From contig NC_054746.1 in assembly GCF_018143015.1 (NCBI RefSeq), forward strand, positions 35,620,830 to 35,684,829: 64,000 bases of DNA, read 5' to 3'. Shown here piece by piece: positions 21,490 through 56,937 of the stretch. This stretch comes from Lytechinus variegatus. Lineage: Eukaryota; Echinodermata; Echinoidea; Temnopleuroida; Toxopneustidae. Numbering within the stretch: the stretch's first letter is position 1; each line of letters starts with the position of its first letter. A program made the position numbers and the translations under genes. The notes under the pieces were generated by a model, which did no database searches, was not told the DNA's origin, and saw nothing but the letters and a program-made list of their open reading frames with translations.

Positions 21490-23051
21490 GAATTACCTTA
21501 TCAAGCAAACTTTCATGCCTTATTGGTCTCATCATTATTATTGAAATGCGTTAGACTTTTCATGTATTATCTTTCTTTTGTTCTTTAGCCTGAAGAAATT
21601 ATAGAAAAATAAGTATAACCTTGATGGTATTTTGACTAGAAATAATTAATATGGAAGTTTTCAGTCCTCTTAGAAAAATAACAGTCCTTGTGACTTGACC
21701 CACTTAGTAGATTGAAAATTTGCTCTTTACATCTTTGGTGACATTTGAATGTTTAATCTGCATGGTCTTCACTTAAGAAATAATAGATTGATGACGTGAT
21801 CAACGAAAGGGTTTAACACAGCGTGAAAGAAAAGTTAGTGAGACCTTTTGTTTTTTTAAGAAGTCTGCCCCACCGTCGCCCTTCCATTTATCCTGCGATT
21901 GTTGCACTGGCGTAACTACGGGGCACATGCCCCTCCCAAAATCGGCTGGAAAAAACGGGAGCAGGGGGGGGGGGAGAAAAAAATAGAAACGTTGTGGAGG
22001 AGGAAATAGAACAAATTATTGTATATTATATTATATTGTTACATTATATCATATATATTATATTATATTACATTAAGATTTTTTTCATAACCCCATGAAA
22101 CAAATTTTCTAGGGTCTATCATCACACCTAGTGCTCGCATTGTCTTTTTAATGAGATAAATAATCATATTCGTGGGGATTAAATTGTACTATCCATTTTC
22201 AAGTCAATATACGCCAAATATATTTCCTCTCCGAGCTTTTATAATTTTAGGTAGTGACATATGCTTACTTTATTTACTTCTTAAAATGATTGCCCCTTTT
22301 AAGGTATAAATATCAAACATTTCTAGTCCGTTCTTACGGTGAGATTTGTCTGCTCTTCATGAGTTCCTTTAACAGTCCTTGTGTCCCTTTTCTATTTGGT
22401 CTGATTATCAGTTTTCATTTTGCTTATAATGTCCTTTTATGTCTGCATATAAAAAATGTTCAGCTTGTGCTTCGCGTTCACGTTAATTGATCAGTGAGAG
22501 ACATATTCTTTGAATGGCACAGTGCTTAAAATGTATTTTAGGTCAGTATGCCTGGCTAAAGCACGCTCACTAATTCACTCATTTTTTTTTGCTGGTGCTC
22601 CCCTCCAAATGCCGTGACCCACGGTAAGCCTCTGATTGCATTGGTAAAATATTGCCAAAAATTGTTGCATTACCTTTACTAAGCCAGTCGTACTCACGAA
22701 ACACGCATGTTATCCCAAATATTGGACAAGTTTTACCTTAGAGGTAAAAAGACTTCAGTGATTTTCCTAACTTGTTTCTATCAAGGTTTTCAACCGCCGA
22801 TGTGCCTCAATGAAGAGTTTTTATAGAGGAATCCAAATAGGCCAATCAAGCCAGCTTAGTGATTCAATAATGTAAATGAATTGTCAAGAAAAAAAAAAAA
22901 TCAGCATGAATTGGTCTATGATTTAATGTTTCTAAAGTAAATTTTGACATTTCATTTCATTTTTCATTTTCATTTCACTATGTCGTATGAGGAATAGTCA
23001 GTAAGTACTAAGGGATACTTTGAATGATTTTACCGCCATGATGGTAATACC
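21490..23051. other. COMT-like 3' flank
   Basis: The stretch holds the 3' untranslated region of unknown length, a CACTGGCGTAACTACGGGG transposon end at 21905, an AT-only microsatellite at 22017-22076, and one GCTCGC-family word near 22460-22485. No ORF with support. Confidence 0.5.
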
Positions 23052-23199
23052 TTGGTCACGTTTGCTCTACGGCGGCCGTACGGCGAGTCGAAAACAGTCG
23101 TTTTATTCATTTTTATGCAAACCAATTATGTAGCTCGTTAATTTTAAAAACGGCTGTTTTCTACTCGCCGTACGGCCGCCGTAGAGCAAATGTGACCAA
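23052..23199. mobile_element. 148-bp foldback MITE, TTGGTCAC ends
   Basis: Arms of about 55 bp, TTGGTCACGTTTGCTCTACG and its inverse, are nearly perfect and include a GC-rich GGCGGCCGTACGGCGAGT block. The loop is AT-rich. No ORF. Confidence 0.85.
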
Positions 23200-23234
23200 T
23201 GTATAAAGCAATGATAATCCCTTGATGTGTTCTT

Positions 23235-23395
23235 GGCTCCGTAACACAAGATTGGCGATTGATCGCTAAATGAAATGGCCTATCAAGATCATTATTGCAT
23301 GCACAGTTTGCTCCGTAGACTGACTAGGAACCAATATTTATTGTTCTTTCAAATTAGCGATTATCGGTAATCGTTAATCTATGTGTTACGGAGCC
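23235..23395. mobile_element. 161-bp foldback MITE, GGCTCCGTAACACA ends
   Basis: The left end GGCTCCGTAACACAAGATTG is mirrored by a right end that reads TGTGTTACGGAGCC. The arms contain GCGATTGATCGCTAA / TTAGCGATTATCGG, less well paired than the tips. No ORF. Confidence 0.75.
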
Positions 23396-23795
23396 CCCTG
23401 GACGGAGCCCTTATGAGATTTACACTATATCCTTTCTGGCATATACGATTACTCCTATCCTACTTGATGCATCAAATTTCTGCCATTTTTACTGAAATAA
23501 TCCTGACCAAAAATAAAAAAGAAGGCATATTTTATGAATATTTCATTAACTTTTCAATGTGATATTTCATTTCATTAATTGGAAGCTTTTTAAGGATATT
23601 ATTTCATATCTACACCAAGGCCAAAGGCCGAAGCTTTTGATTTTCTCTCTAGACCCCTATATATATTTTATATACAATATATAAGTCGATTATTATGTAC
23701 ATGATATTACATTTCAAAACAATGCTCTTATGAATTCCACGCTTGTCATTAGTTCAAAGTATTATATTCAGTATTTGGTATTATTCAAGCTGACA

Positions 23796-23801
23796 AATAA
23801 A
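23796..23801 (+). promoter_or_regulatory. possible poly(A) signal of the COMT-like gene
   Basis: AATAAA followed after about 25 bp by a T/GT-rich stretch (GGTCTTTTTTGTTCATTTTTG). It lies 2.3 kb past the stop with two MITEs between, so an earlier site is also possible. Confidence 0.25.
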
Positions 23802-23875
23802 ATCCATGTGTTTCATAAAGGTCTTTTTTGTTCATTTTTGTTACTAAATTCACCAGAAAAGAGTGTGAATGACAA

Positions 23876-24000
23876 TATAATAATAACAATAATAAAAAAA
23901 TAATAATAATAATGATAATAATGATAATAATAATAATGATAATGATAATGGTAATAATAATAATAATAGCGATAATAAGGTATATTTACCCAGCGTAGCC
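23876..24000 (-). mobile_element. SINE 3' tail, (AAT)n plus CTGAAGTGGCTACGC
   Basis: An AAT/GAT-type microsatellite followed by TATATTTACCCAGCGTAGCC matches the minus-strand SINE tail at 42404-42460. The body is cut by the next element. Confidence 0.5.
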
Positions 24001-24029
24001 ACTTCAGTTCCGAAAACTGTTCTCCCAGC

Positions 24030-24530
24030 TATGGAAGCTGAAAAGTGCCACCGAGATGTTGAGATAATTATCTTGGGAAGTCGGTATCATGAGAGCAAAA
24101 GATCAGATGACAAGATCCTGGATCTCATCATGTCGACATCTATTAGAAGAGATGATCAGATGACATGATCCCGGCCCTCATCATGTCGACATATTTTAGA
24201 AGAGATGATCAGATGACAAGATCCCGGATCTCGTCATGTCGACATCTTTTAGAAAAGATGATGAGATGACAAGATCCCGGATCTCGTCATGTCGACATCT
24301 TGTAGAAGAGATGATCAGATGAAAAGATCTTCTATCTCGTCATGTCTACATCCAGTGGAGGAGATGATCAGAATGATGTCATGATCTCGTAACTCGTCAT
24401 GTCTACATCTTTTAGAAGAGATGATCAGATGACATGATCATGAATCAAAGATCTTGTCTTCTGATCATCATGATGTCGACTTCCCAAGATAATTTTCTCA
24501 ACATCTCGGTGGCACTTTTAAGCTTCCATA
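24030..24530. mobile_element. inverted-repeat element carrying a 53-bp tandem array
   Basis: Terminal inverted repeats of about 55 bp: TATGGAAGCTGAAAAGTGCC at the left and its inverse at the right, continuing through GAGATGTTGAGATAATTATC. Between them are seven units with a strict 53-bp period (GATGATCAGA at 24151, 24204, 24257, 24310, 24363 and so on), each holding GTCATGTCGACAT and GATCCCGGATCTCG. No ORF. It sits beside a SINE tail. Confidence 0.85.
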
Positions 24531-24953
24531 CACAGCGGACCCTGCTATCATTATTACTCGGCTATGCTAGGCTACCTGTTCAGGTGCACGTGCATTATCA
24601 CTCTGTAAATTCAGAATTGTTTTACTTTGACACTCCTCCCTTCCTCCCTTGTGTTGTGAAAAACTAATTGTCATTTAGGTTCATGGCCACCTGGTAAATG
24701 GAATTAGGTCGTTGCTTCAAACTACGGCTGACCATTTCCAATAGAGATATAACTAACTATATATATGTAATATATGTATATAGCTATGTATATATAGTGA
24801 GAGAGAGGTGGTGCTCAAAGGTTAATTATTTCTCTGCGCATGCCTGCGCAACAAACAACTGAAGTGGTGCCAGATGTTTAAATTGTGATAAAATAATAAT
24901 GCAAGTATTCATCAGATAACAAAATGCTGTAATGTTTTATATGACATGTGTTT

Positions 24954-25035
24954 GACGAGGTGGCCGAGTGGTTAAGGCGATGGACTGCTAATCCATTGTG
25001 CTCTGCACGCGTGGGTTCGAATCCCATCCTCGTCG
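24954..25035 (+). tRNA. tRNA-Ser (anticodon GCT)
   Basis: An 82-nt cloverleaf with acceptor GACGAGG paired to CCTCGTC, discriminator G, an A box (GTGGCCGAGTGG), anticodon stem ATGGA/TCCAT with loop CTGCTAA, a long variable arm (TTGTGCTCTGCAC) typical of class II tRNAs, and a B box GGTTCGAATCC. The anticodon GCT reads AGC and AGT codons. All stems pair apart from a G-T pair in the T stem. CCA follows the discriminator in the genome, probably by chance. Confidence 0.97.
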
Positions 25036-25129
25036 CCAATGCAACTTTTTGTATAATAAATGCTTCAAATATTTTCCTTCCCACTTTGGTTAGCATTGGA
25101 CACAAAGAGCAACGTATGAATTAAGAACA

Positions 25130-25330
25130 AGAGAGATAATAATAATATTTCGCTCTTATATAGTGCTTAATATCGGAACGACGTTTCTAAGCGTCTTTGT
25201 TTAATAGAAGGCCTATATACTTTACATGCACTTACACACTTCTGAATCAATCACCAATGCGATTAGCATTGATTTCTTCTATTCTAGGCCCAAAAATAGG
25301 CCTGATGTCGATGTCCAGTCCTTGAAAGTT
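25130..25330. repeat. dispersed repeat with ATATAGTGCTTAATATCG
   Basis: An AATAATAATATTTCGCTCTTATATAGTGC start resembles the 34385 repeat (ATTTGTATAGCGCACATATCC), a SINE-like sequence common in marine invertebrates. Extent approximate. Confidence 0.4.
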
Positions 25331-25591
25331 TATTTTCATATTCAAATTCATTTATTTCACGTCTCAAAAGAAAATTCTTGGACTTTGAATTTTCTTGAAT
25401 AAATACCTTTTGGCCCCGATTGGGGCAAATAAAGGCTCAAACATTTGAACAAAAGTAAGGTGAGCTGAGTTGGGCGACATGCGCGGAAATTGCAATATTG
25501 CACAATACCTGTGTGTTATGGTCCATTCGAAATTTATGATGAAACTGGCTTGAAATTTGATGCAGAACAAGCAAAAAGAGTTGATACATAT

Positions 25592-25641
25592 GACGAGATG
25601 AATTGCTATTTGCACGCGTGGATTCGATCCCACCCTCGACG
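25592..25641 (+). pseudogene. internally deleted tRNA-Ser remnant
   Basis: The first six bases GACGAG and the last 30 or so (GCACGCGTGGATTCGATCCC then ACCCTCGACG) match tRNA-Ser(GCT), but the D arm and most of the anticodon arm are missing. The B box has two changes. The 90 bp upstream (TTCGAAATTTATGATGAAAC and on) match the upstream flank of the 27522 copy, so both come from one duplicated segment. Confidence 0.8.
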
Positions 25642-25866
25642 CAGTTATAGAATAACAGTTTACAATTCCATCCGTTTAGAAATCACTCGTCAGTTGAAAT
25701 CATATTTTTTTTCCTCATATGAAAACTGTCACTGCAAAGAGGCGAGAAACATGGAAATGAAAGGGAAAATGAGATAATGAGTTGGGTTTTTTTCATAAAA
25801 TGAGCGAGTATACGTGACACCTGAATTCATTAAAAAGTGCCATACTTAGGAAAAAAATGCACTATA

Positions 25867-26680
25867 CAGTGCGTCCCAGAAAAAACGAAACCGAGATTGA
25901 CCGATGATTTATTATAGCTTATCACAAATACAAGAAAAAACAAATGACCTACCAATTTAAAGCTTAGAATCTCCTCTTTCATCTTATATTACATTCACGC
26001 ATGAGTGAGCAAAACAATTTGAAGAAAGAATACCAGAAGCTCATTTGGCGGGGGGTGGGGGGTATCTAAATTTCAAAAAGAAAACACATGCCTAAGATGT
26101 TCAATATCTGCTATTTTATTTGATACCTCAATCACAAAAAATGATCAAGAAGTAAAAAAGTTATGTTCCCTCGAAACAATGTTTGTATTTCCATAATTTC
26201 ATTACATAAATGTGTTTTCATCGGTTTCCCACAGAAGCTATCGCATGGTTAACAAAAGACTTGATGCATGGCTGATCGTTAACAAACGGAGTGTCAAGTG
26301 AGTTTGAACGCTAGCCTGTAGATCACCTCTTATTTTTATGAAATTATTGAAATTCAAGCCTTATTTCAAATAAACAGAACTTTGTTAATTGTATACCATT
26401 TTCTGTAATTGAGGTATCAAATTAAAGAGCCGATATTGAACTTTTTGAAAATGTGGTTTTCTTTTTGAAACCCAGATACAGCCCGCCAAATGATTTTTTT
26501 GTATCACCTCTTCAAATTGTTTTTGCTCACTCCTGCATGAATGAGAAATAATTTAATAAATTTCAGATGAAAGAGGAGATTTTAAGCTTTACAATGGTAG
26601 GTCATTTGTCTGTTGTATCTGTGATTAAGTTATAATAAATCATAGATAATTCTCGGTTTCGTTTTTTGTGGGACGCACTG
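25867..26680. mobile_element. 814-bp foldback element, Tc1/mariner-type ends
   Basis: Terminal repeat CAGTGCGTCCCAGAAAAAAC and its inverse GTTTTTTGTGGGACGCACTG, flanked by TA on both sides (25865-25866, 26681-26682). The inverted arms run about 200 bp or more inward (TGACCTACCATTTAAAGCTT, AAACAATTTGAAGA and inverses). CAGTGCGTCCCA-type ends with TA duplication are characteristic of Tc1/mariner relatives. No transposase ORF, so nonautonomous. Confidence 0.9.
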
Positions 26681-26682
26681 TA

Positions 26683-27400
26683 GAGATCATCGATAGGGAT
26701 GCAGCCAGGGCAATTATAAATGAGCCAAGGTGAGAATGGGGAGGGGAAGGAATCAAGGGGAACTTTTATCAGTCAGAGTATATGAAGGCAATGTTGGTAT
26801 GTGAATGTACCCTAATCAAAAAGAAGGAAAATGGGAGGGGGTGGTTCATTGCAGGCGACAAAAAGGCAACTTGTGGTAAGATATCAAATTTCAATGATTG
26901 TCTTATATGATAAAAAAAAATATTCCTTGCAGCCCGAGACTGGATTCAAAATAATTGTCAAAACGGCGAGTACCATATAGATAATTTATAAAACTGTGAA
27001 CTGCATAAATTCGGTGGCGTATTAAGCAATAATAATAATTATGATAGGACCAGATATGGTGGGAGGAGCGAAAGTTTTAACGAACTGCAAACGAGCAAAA
27101 TTGTGACCTAATTTTCTTGTAAAAAGATCAAGACTTTTGGCATATTTTGAGATCAAGTATTTTGGTATATTTTCATGTAATATTCAGAAAATAGTAAATT
27201 TCACTCTTTCCCGGCATGTGCATTCATTATCTCCCTTTTTCACTTCTTAGGGGAGGGGATGGGGTATGACCCACTTAAGCCCCCCCCCCCCTCCCCATCT
27301 TAACGCCAACAGTGGTAAGAACTATTGCGTGAAGATCAATGGTACTCAACCGCTTTTAATTATGGTTAATGGGTAATCTGCACCTGCGTGGGAATTGCCT
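26683..27400. other. no gene seen; transposon debris
   Basis: A C-run followed by CTTAACGCCAACAGTGG at 27283-27314 looks like a right transposon end of the CAGTGGCGTA type. The rest is AT-rich and unassigned. Confidence 0.45.
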
Positions 27401-27521
27401 GAATATTGCGCAATATATGTGTGTTGTATGGTCCAGTCGAAATTTATGATGAAACTGACGTGAAATTTGAAGCAGAACTAGTTAAAGAATATATACATGT
27501 ATGTCTTATTAACAATTATTT

Positions 27522-27603
27522 GACGAGGTGGCCGAGTGGTTATGGCGATGGTTTGCTAATCCATTGTGCTCTGCACGCGTGGGTTCGAATCCCACCCTCG
27601 TCG
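27522..27603 (+). tRNA. tRNA-Ser (GCT), diverged second copy
   Basis: Same 82-nt form as the 24954 gene, with three differences: an A to T change in the D loop, A to T in the anticodon stem giving a T-T mismatch next to the loop (ATGGT/TCCAT), and T to C in the T stem, which makes that stem perfect. A and B boxes and acceptor are intact. It could be transcribed, but the mismatch makes it a possible early pseudogene. Confidence 0.85.
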
Positions 27604-28998
27604 CAACAGAACATTTTTTTTATAAATTCCATTTGAAAATGTTGACCCCAAGAGTGCTTTCTGATTGATTGATTGATTGAAAATTAAATTGAGGCAAGCG
27701 ATTTATTTCATTTTTTTAATCACATGAATGTCACGAGTAACAAGGGTCTCTCGTTCAAAAAGAATGATTCAAGTATTAAAGGAAAATAACATCTTCAAAT
27801 ATTTGAGAAAATAAAAACATAGTGGGAGTCACTTGTCAGGTTAAAAGAGCCACCTCTAAACATTGAATAAAGATTATTGCCACAGGGCAGTCTTCAAATA
27901 CAGATCACCATAGCTCCCATAATTGGCAAGTATACATGATTTGAGAAGGTAGATTTTTGAAGTGAGAAAAGATGCACCTAAAGCAAGGGGTGGGATTAAA
28001 TGGGAACTTATTGTGAATATTAAGGGGAAAGGGGTGCTTGGTTCTAGGCATAATTCACAATGAGCAGGATTTTATATTTGCATCCTTATCTCGTCCATAA
28101 TTTCCATTCATCTCTTTGTCCCCTCCACCATTTCCTTTTGTTCTTTGCAATTCTCTTATTGGACATTTCATTTGCCCCCCCCCTCCCCTTCTCTGTGCAT
28201 GTCTCTTCATGGTGATGCCTGATAGCACAGTATAGACAACTATGGACACATGACATACACATAAAATGAAAACTTTTTCTGATTTATTATGTATCATTAA
28301 TTAACAAACCCTTAATATTCCATTGAAATCATTTTCCATTGACATATCACCATTCCGGGTCAAAATGAGAGTTTATCACCAAGAAAATAAAAAACAAACA
28401 TAAATAATGCGACTTTAAAATTGCATTTTCCTGGGAGCTGTTATTCTTTTTACCCAAATTACTCTTTCATTAATCTTTTAATAGTCTTAAAACCAGCACC
28501 ATCGTGAGAGAAGAAAACAACTCAAATAGGTATCCCAGTTCAAAGTTAAAAACAATAAAAAACAATTCATCATTGATTTAAAAAAAGAGCAGGGATACTA
28601 GATAGTGTGTGTAGCAACAAATCAAAGCAAGATGTTTTGAAATAAAGTTGAGATAAATTTGTTAGAAATGATATGGGGATTTGACAGGGAAAGCATATTC
28701 TGAAGGTAATCAAAAGAAAGCTATAAAAAAAATGAGAAAATCAGATTTTCATTTGGTAAATTCTTCTTGGTGAGCCACCATATTTTCAGATATAGCTGAA
28801 CTCTATAATCATAATACTTGACATATGCAATGAAGCTGCTATTTTCATGACCAAAGAAGACAATCTTCATCCTATTACACTTTTTCCCCTCTCATTTACT
28901 AGGTATTTATCTATATCCAAAAGTCTAAAATCAAAGTTTTAGAAAGCAAACTTTCTTTAAAATTCCAACATAGTTCATTATTTCACTTGCTACTCCTT
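27604..28998. other. no gene seen between tRNA and MITE
   Basis: AT-rich, mostly unique sequence, with a short GATT run at 27663. Part of it may be distal 3' untranslated region of PPP1CB, whose 3' end is unknown. Confidence 0.4.
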
Positions 28999-29137
28999 GG
29001 GCCTGTTGCAGAAAAATTGTGTTCAAATGCAACTTTAAAAATCAAGTGTAGGCTGCACGCTTTTGATTAGTTGAAAACCAAGTTGTGTTTGATTTTAGGA
29101 GTTGGGTTTGATCACAACTCTTTCTGTAAAGGGAACC
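28999..29137. mobile_element. MITE with GGGCCCGTTGC-type ends, copy 1
   Basis: The left end GGGCCTGTTGCAGAAAAATT and the right end CTTTCTGTAAAGGGAACC are inverted relatives, with CAACTTTAAAAATCAAG and its partner inside. More diverged than the 38660 copy. Confidence 0.65.
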
Positions 29138-32100
29138 TTGTCAGAAAACATGAAGGCGATGCAAGTCTCTAAAGATTGTGCCAAGAGTGATTGCCGGCTA
29201 CCCTTACAGCATCGAGGGACATTTGTGAACATATACAAGAATACTGCTTATTATGGAAAAAAATGATACATGAGCACAGCAAAGCATTGAGAGATATTAC
29301 AAAGAACAAAAATGTCAAGGACACTTTACTGTATTATGGCCAAGGTACACAAATGCTTTCTGACAAACATTCAAATATAACAAAACTTGCTGTCTGCCTA
29401 TTGTTTGCAAGATATTCTATAAAATACAATTATGCTCAGCCAACTAGGAGTTAGGAGGAGGCTTCAAAGAGGAACTAGCAAAATACTCATGTTTTCCAAG
29501 AGGCTACACTTTCATGAAGAAAATTGCAGTCACGGGGGTCGACATAACATGACATTACGGGTGGGGTGGTCACTTATTTCCTAAACAAGGCACATTTTCT
29601 ATTAGCATGTGCTGATTCCCCATTTCAAAATGTGAATGAGAAGTGAATAACAAACAATGACAACTTTGCATCATGTTTAAGTGGAAAGCATGGATAACTT
29701 TACTGAGAGACTGAATGGCGGAAGGAAAATATGTACCAATTAAAGACAATGGTTACAGAATGATCTGGAAAGAAACTCATCATCATATTTTCCCCATCAA
29801 AACATGAATTGAGGAAGAAAAACCTTAAAAATAAACCTATTGATATGATCAGGGTGAAATCAATGTCTTGCTAAATGACTACTCAAGAACTGCAAGCCAC
29901 GAGCTGAAAAAAAACTGATAATAATATATCACAATACTTACAAACATACACAAGGCACATTATTTTTCCACTCTCAGAGTGAAAAAAATCAAATGAAACT
30001 ACTACAAAAACAATATATTACTTGATGATATGTGGCCATGAAAGATTTTAAATTCACATATATAAATACATTATATATCTCTTAGAACTAATTTGTTTGA
30101 TACCGATACCACCACCAACTCTCTTTAGGTGAATGAATACTTTGCTTTTATTGAAAATCTAGTGCATATCTGTACCTCACTTAGGTTCGAATTAAAAAAG
30201 GGTGTTTTGAAAACATGGTTTATGCAGATTCCAGGTGTTGATTACTCGTGCACTTAATTCAGTTCAAGAAGTGTCCAAGAATGTATGCAAGCTTTTCTCA
30301 CACCACACTCATTTACCCTTACTAAGGTTACAGCATTAATGAGTCTATTGTTAATGTAAATCAATTGGTATGAACAATGAGATCACTGGCTCATAACAGT
30401 AGGCTCACTAGTGCTCTAACCTTGGTAATTACAAGCTTGGATTTAGAACATTTTGGCAGAAGCATGCACTGATTACTAAACTCTTCCTCAATATGTGCAC
30501 TAATAAGAGCAATTAAATCTGCATAAACCATGGTACAAGATCACAAATTAAAAACACATTCATGAAGTCTGGCCATAAAGTTCACAAAAATCAGCCCCCT
30601 TTTTTGAAAATTGTCCTAATCCAAATATAACAGCATGCAATCTTATCCTTCTTAACAATCTATTACCAAACTGTGACTACAAAGATGCTTGTGAACTTGC
30701 AATTTCCTTTTACTTTATTTTGGTATTTGAAACCATAAGTGTGAGGTGCCAACTACTACACAGTTACATCTAACACTCTTTATTGAAAGTCAGAAAATTA
30801 TCCTTCGTACCCAACTGATTTTGGCTAAACTAACCAGTTGACTACTGGATTCTGTAATTCACAAAGGCTTTGTAAATAGGCCACTTACATTCAGTAGGCA
30901 ACGGGTTAAAAATGGGATTCCGTAAGAGCTGCAAGGCTCCACCTACCATCGGTATCTATAACATAATCTGAAACTGAAACACTTAAAATGCTCAATGAAA
31001 GCATTATCATAATATTCACTACTGGTCATACAGGTGGTAGTGTGTTGCATAATATCTCAATGATGGCGATTTCAAGTTTGGTGTTGACTTCCAGTGTCTG
31101 TGATTTACACCAGTCCAGCACTGAACAAAAAATGAAACTGGTGCTCGGATTGATCTCATTGAAGGCAGGTGTCCAGCTATCAATGTGAGTGGTGTATGTC
31201 ATATATAAACCCATGCTCAGTGTAGGAGCCAGATATCATTCATAAACACCAACACCTAAACTGTTAACATGTACACTGCTAACATCAACATGAACACCAA
31301 AATGAAACCTGAACTTAAAATCACCAAAAGTTGATAGTTTTGTATTATTTCTAAAACTGAGTATCATTTACAAAACACGGGTATCAAGATTCAACAACTT
31401 TCTACATACCAAGCCTCAACGAAATTATCGAATCCCATTGCTTCGCAATCAGTTGGCAAATTGAAGTTATAAGAAAGCCCTAAATTCATTTTCATGGTCT
31501 TTGCATTTCTTGACATAAGATGGATAACTAAACATTTACATCATCATTATGCTAAATAAGTAGAGATAACATCAAATCAATATACACAGCTAATAATAAA
31601 TATATCACATTTAAATATCTTAATAAACCCTATTTTGCTGCAGTCCAGTAAAAACACACTGCTACAGAAATATACCAGTGTTCACACTTTCTCTATGTCT
31701 TATGTACAAAGTAATAAATCACATTTTCATGTTTGTCTATGTATAAACACTGCATGAAAAAACTCCCTTTCCAAGACTGCATTTGTTAATCTGTTAAAAT
31801 GGTAATTAATATATAAAGAATCAATTCATAATCAAGTCAACTGCAGTCAGTTTATATGCACAGTCCAAAACTCAAATGTGAACATGTCCCTCCGCTCACA
31901 TACCTATTCTATGTAAATATGATCATACATATCACAACAATGGCCTTCCTACTATTATACAGCAACCAGCTCTGTTCCCATTTACATCCCATTCATGTGT
32001 AGCTGTTCACTTTAGGAAACGTCTGGCTAGAAAATGCAAAGCTACTTTCCATATCTCATAGTAGCTTCCTGATTTAGTTTGATGCAACCAAAGAATAAAT

Positions 32101-32633
32101 GAGATGCAATACCATTTTATTTCAATTCGGATTTATTTTTTCCCCTTATATTTCCATGGCAGTCAAGTTTACAATTGCTACTTATTTTATAAACATGAAA
32201 GATTTGTGACCTATTAATTGAAAATATGCACTCAAATGCAGACCATAAGACCACAATATCAGGCATTAAACCTGCATGAAATGCATTCCTTATGGGCCTA
32301 CATTAGTTTGCAAGTTTTTAATTGCAAAATCACTCAAGAACAATGCAAACTTCAGCAACTCACATAGTTTTCGTCATAAACAGCAATCATTTAACAGTGC
32401 ACAAATGTTCCTTGTTGCATGAGTCCCTTTTGTGTTTTATTAAAATATTTTAGATTTGTAGACAGATGAATCATTCTATTTACTTTATTTGCTGCCATCA
32501 TCTCCACCCATCTTGGACAAACGAGGTTACTTGCATCCGTATGACAGTGCCCATTGGGTAAATTGAGAGAGCACGCCCTCATGGGCTGTTTTAAGAAAGG
32601 TTATGTAGATTAAGGGGGTCTTTGCCAAGGACC
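29138..32633 (-). other. PPP1CB 3' flank, possible long 3' untranslated region
   Basis: 3.5 kb directly downstream of the PPP1CB stop with almost no recognisable transposon sequence, unlike every other part of the window. AATAAA signals on the minus strand occur at 32484-32489, 32436-32441 and further on. PPP1CB has a long 3' untranslated region in vertebrates, so a long one here is plausible but not shown. No ORF with support. Confidence 0.4.
32484..32489 (-). promoter_or_regulatory. possible proximal poly(A) signal of PPP1CB
   Basis: AATAAA on the minus strand 145 bp after the stop, the first such hexamer downstream. A second lies at 32436-32441. Either could end a short transcript form. 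Confidence 0.3.
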
Positions 32634-56832
<24,199 letters not shown>

Positions 56833-56931
56833 GATTAGAAACTGCCGGTGAGAAAACTATTGATCGGCGATCTTTAACCCAGGCCAACCGTTCTATACCG
56901 GTACACTATACCGTTTACGTACGTATCTCTC

Positions 56932-56937
56932 TATATA
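56932..56937 (-). promoter_or_regulatory. possible TATA box of PPP1CB
   Basis: TATATA on the minus strand (GCTATATAGAG) about 100 bp upstream of the PPP1CB ATG, in a region richer in CpG (CGATCGGCGATC, TACGTACG) than the introns. Position fits a short 5' untranslated region, but this is a motif match only. Confidence 0.35.

Noticed and set aside
25490-25777. 95-codon ORF and the related 76-codon ORF at 27406-27636 as paralogous proteins
   Set aside because: Their similarity is explained by DNA duplication of the tRNA-Ser segment; both run through the tRNA or its remnant.
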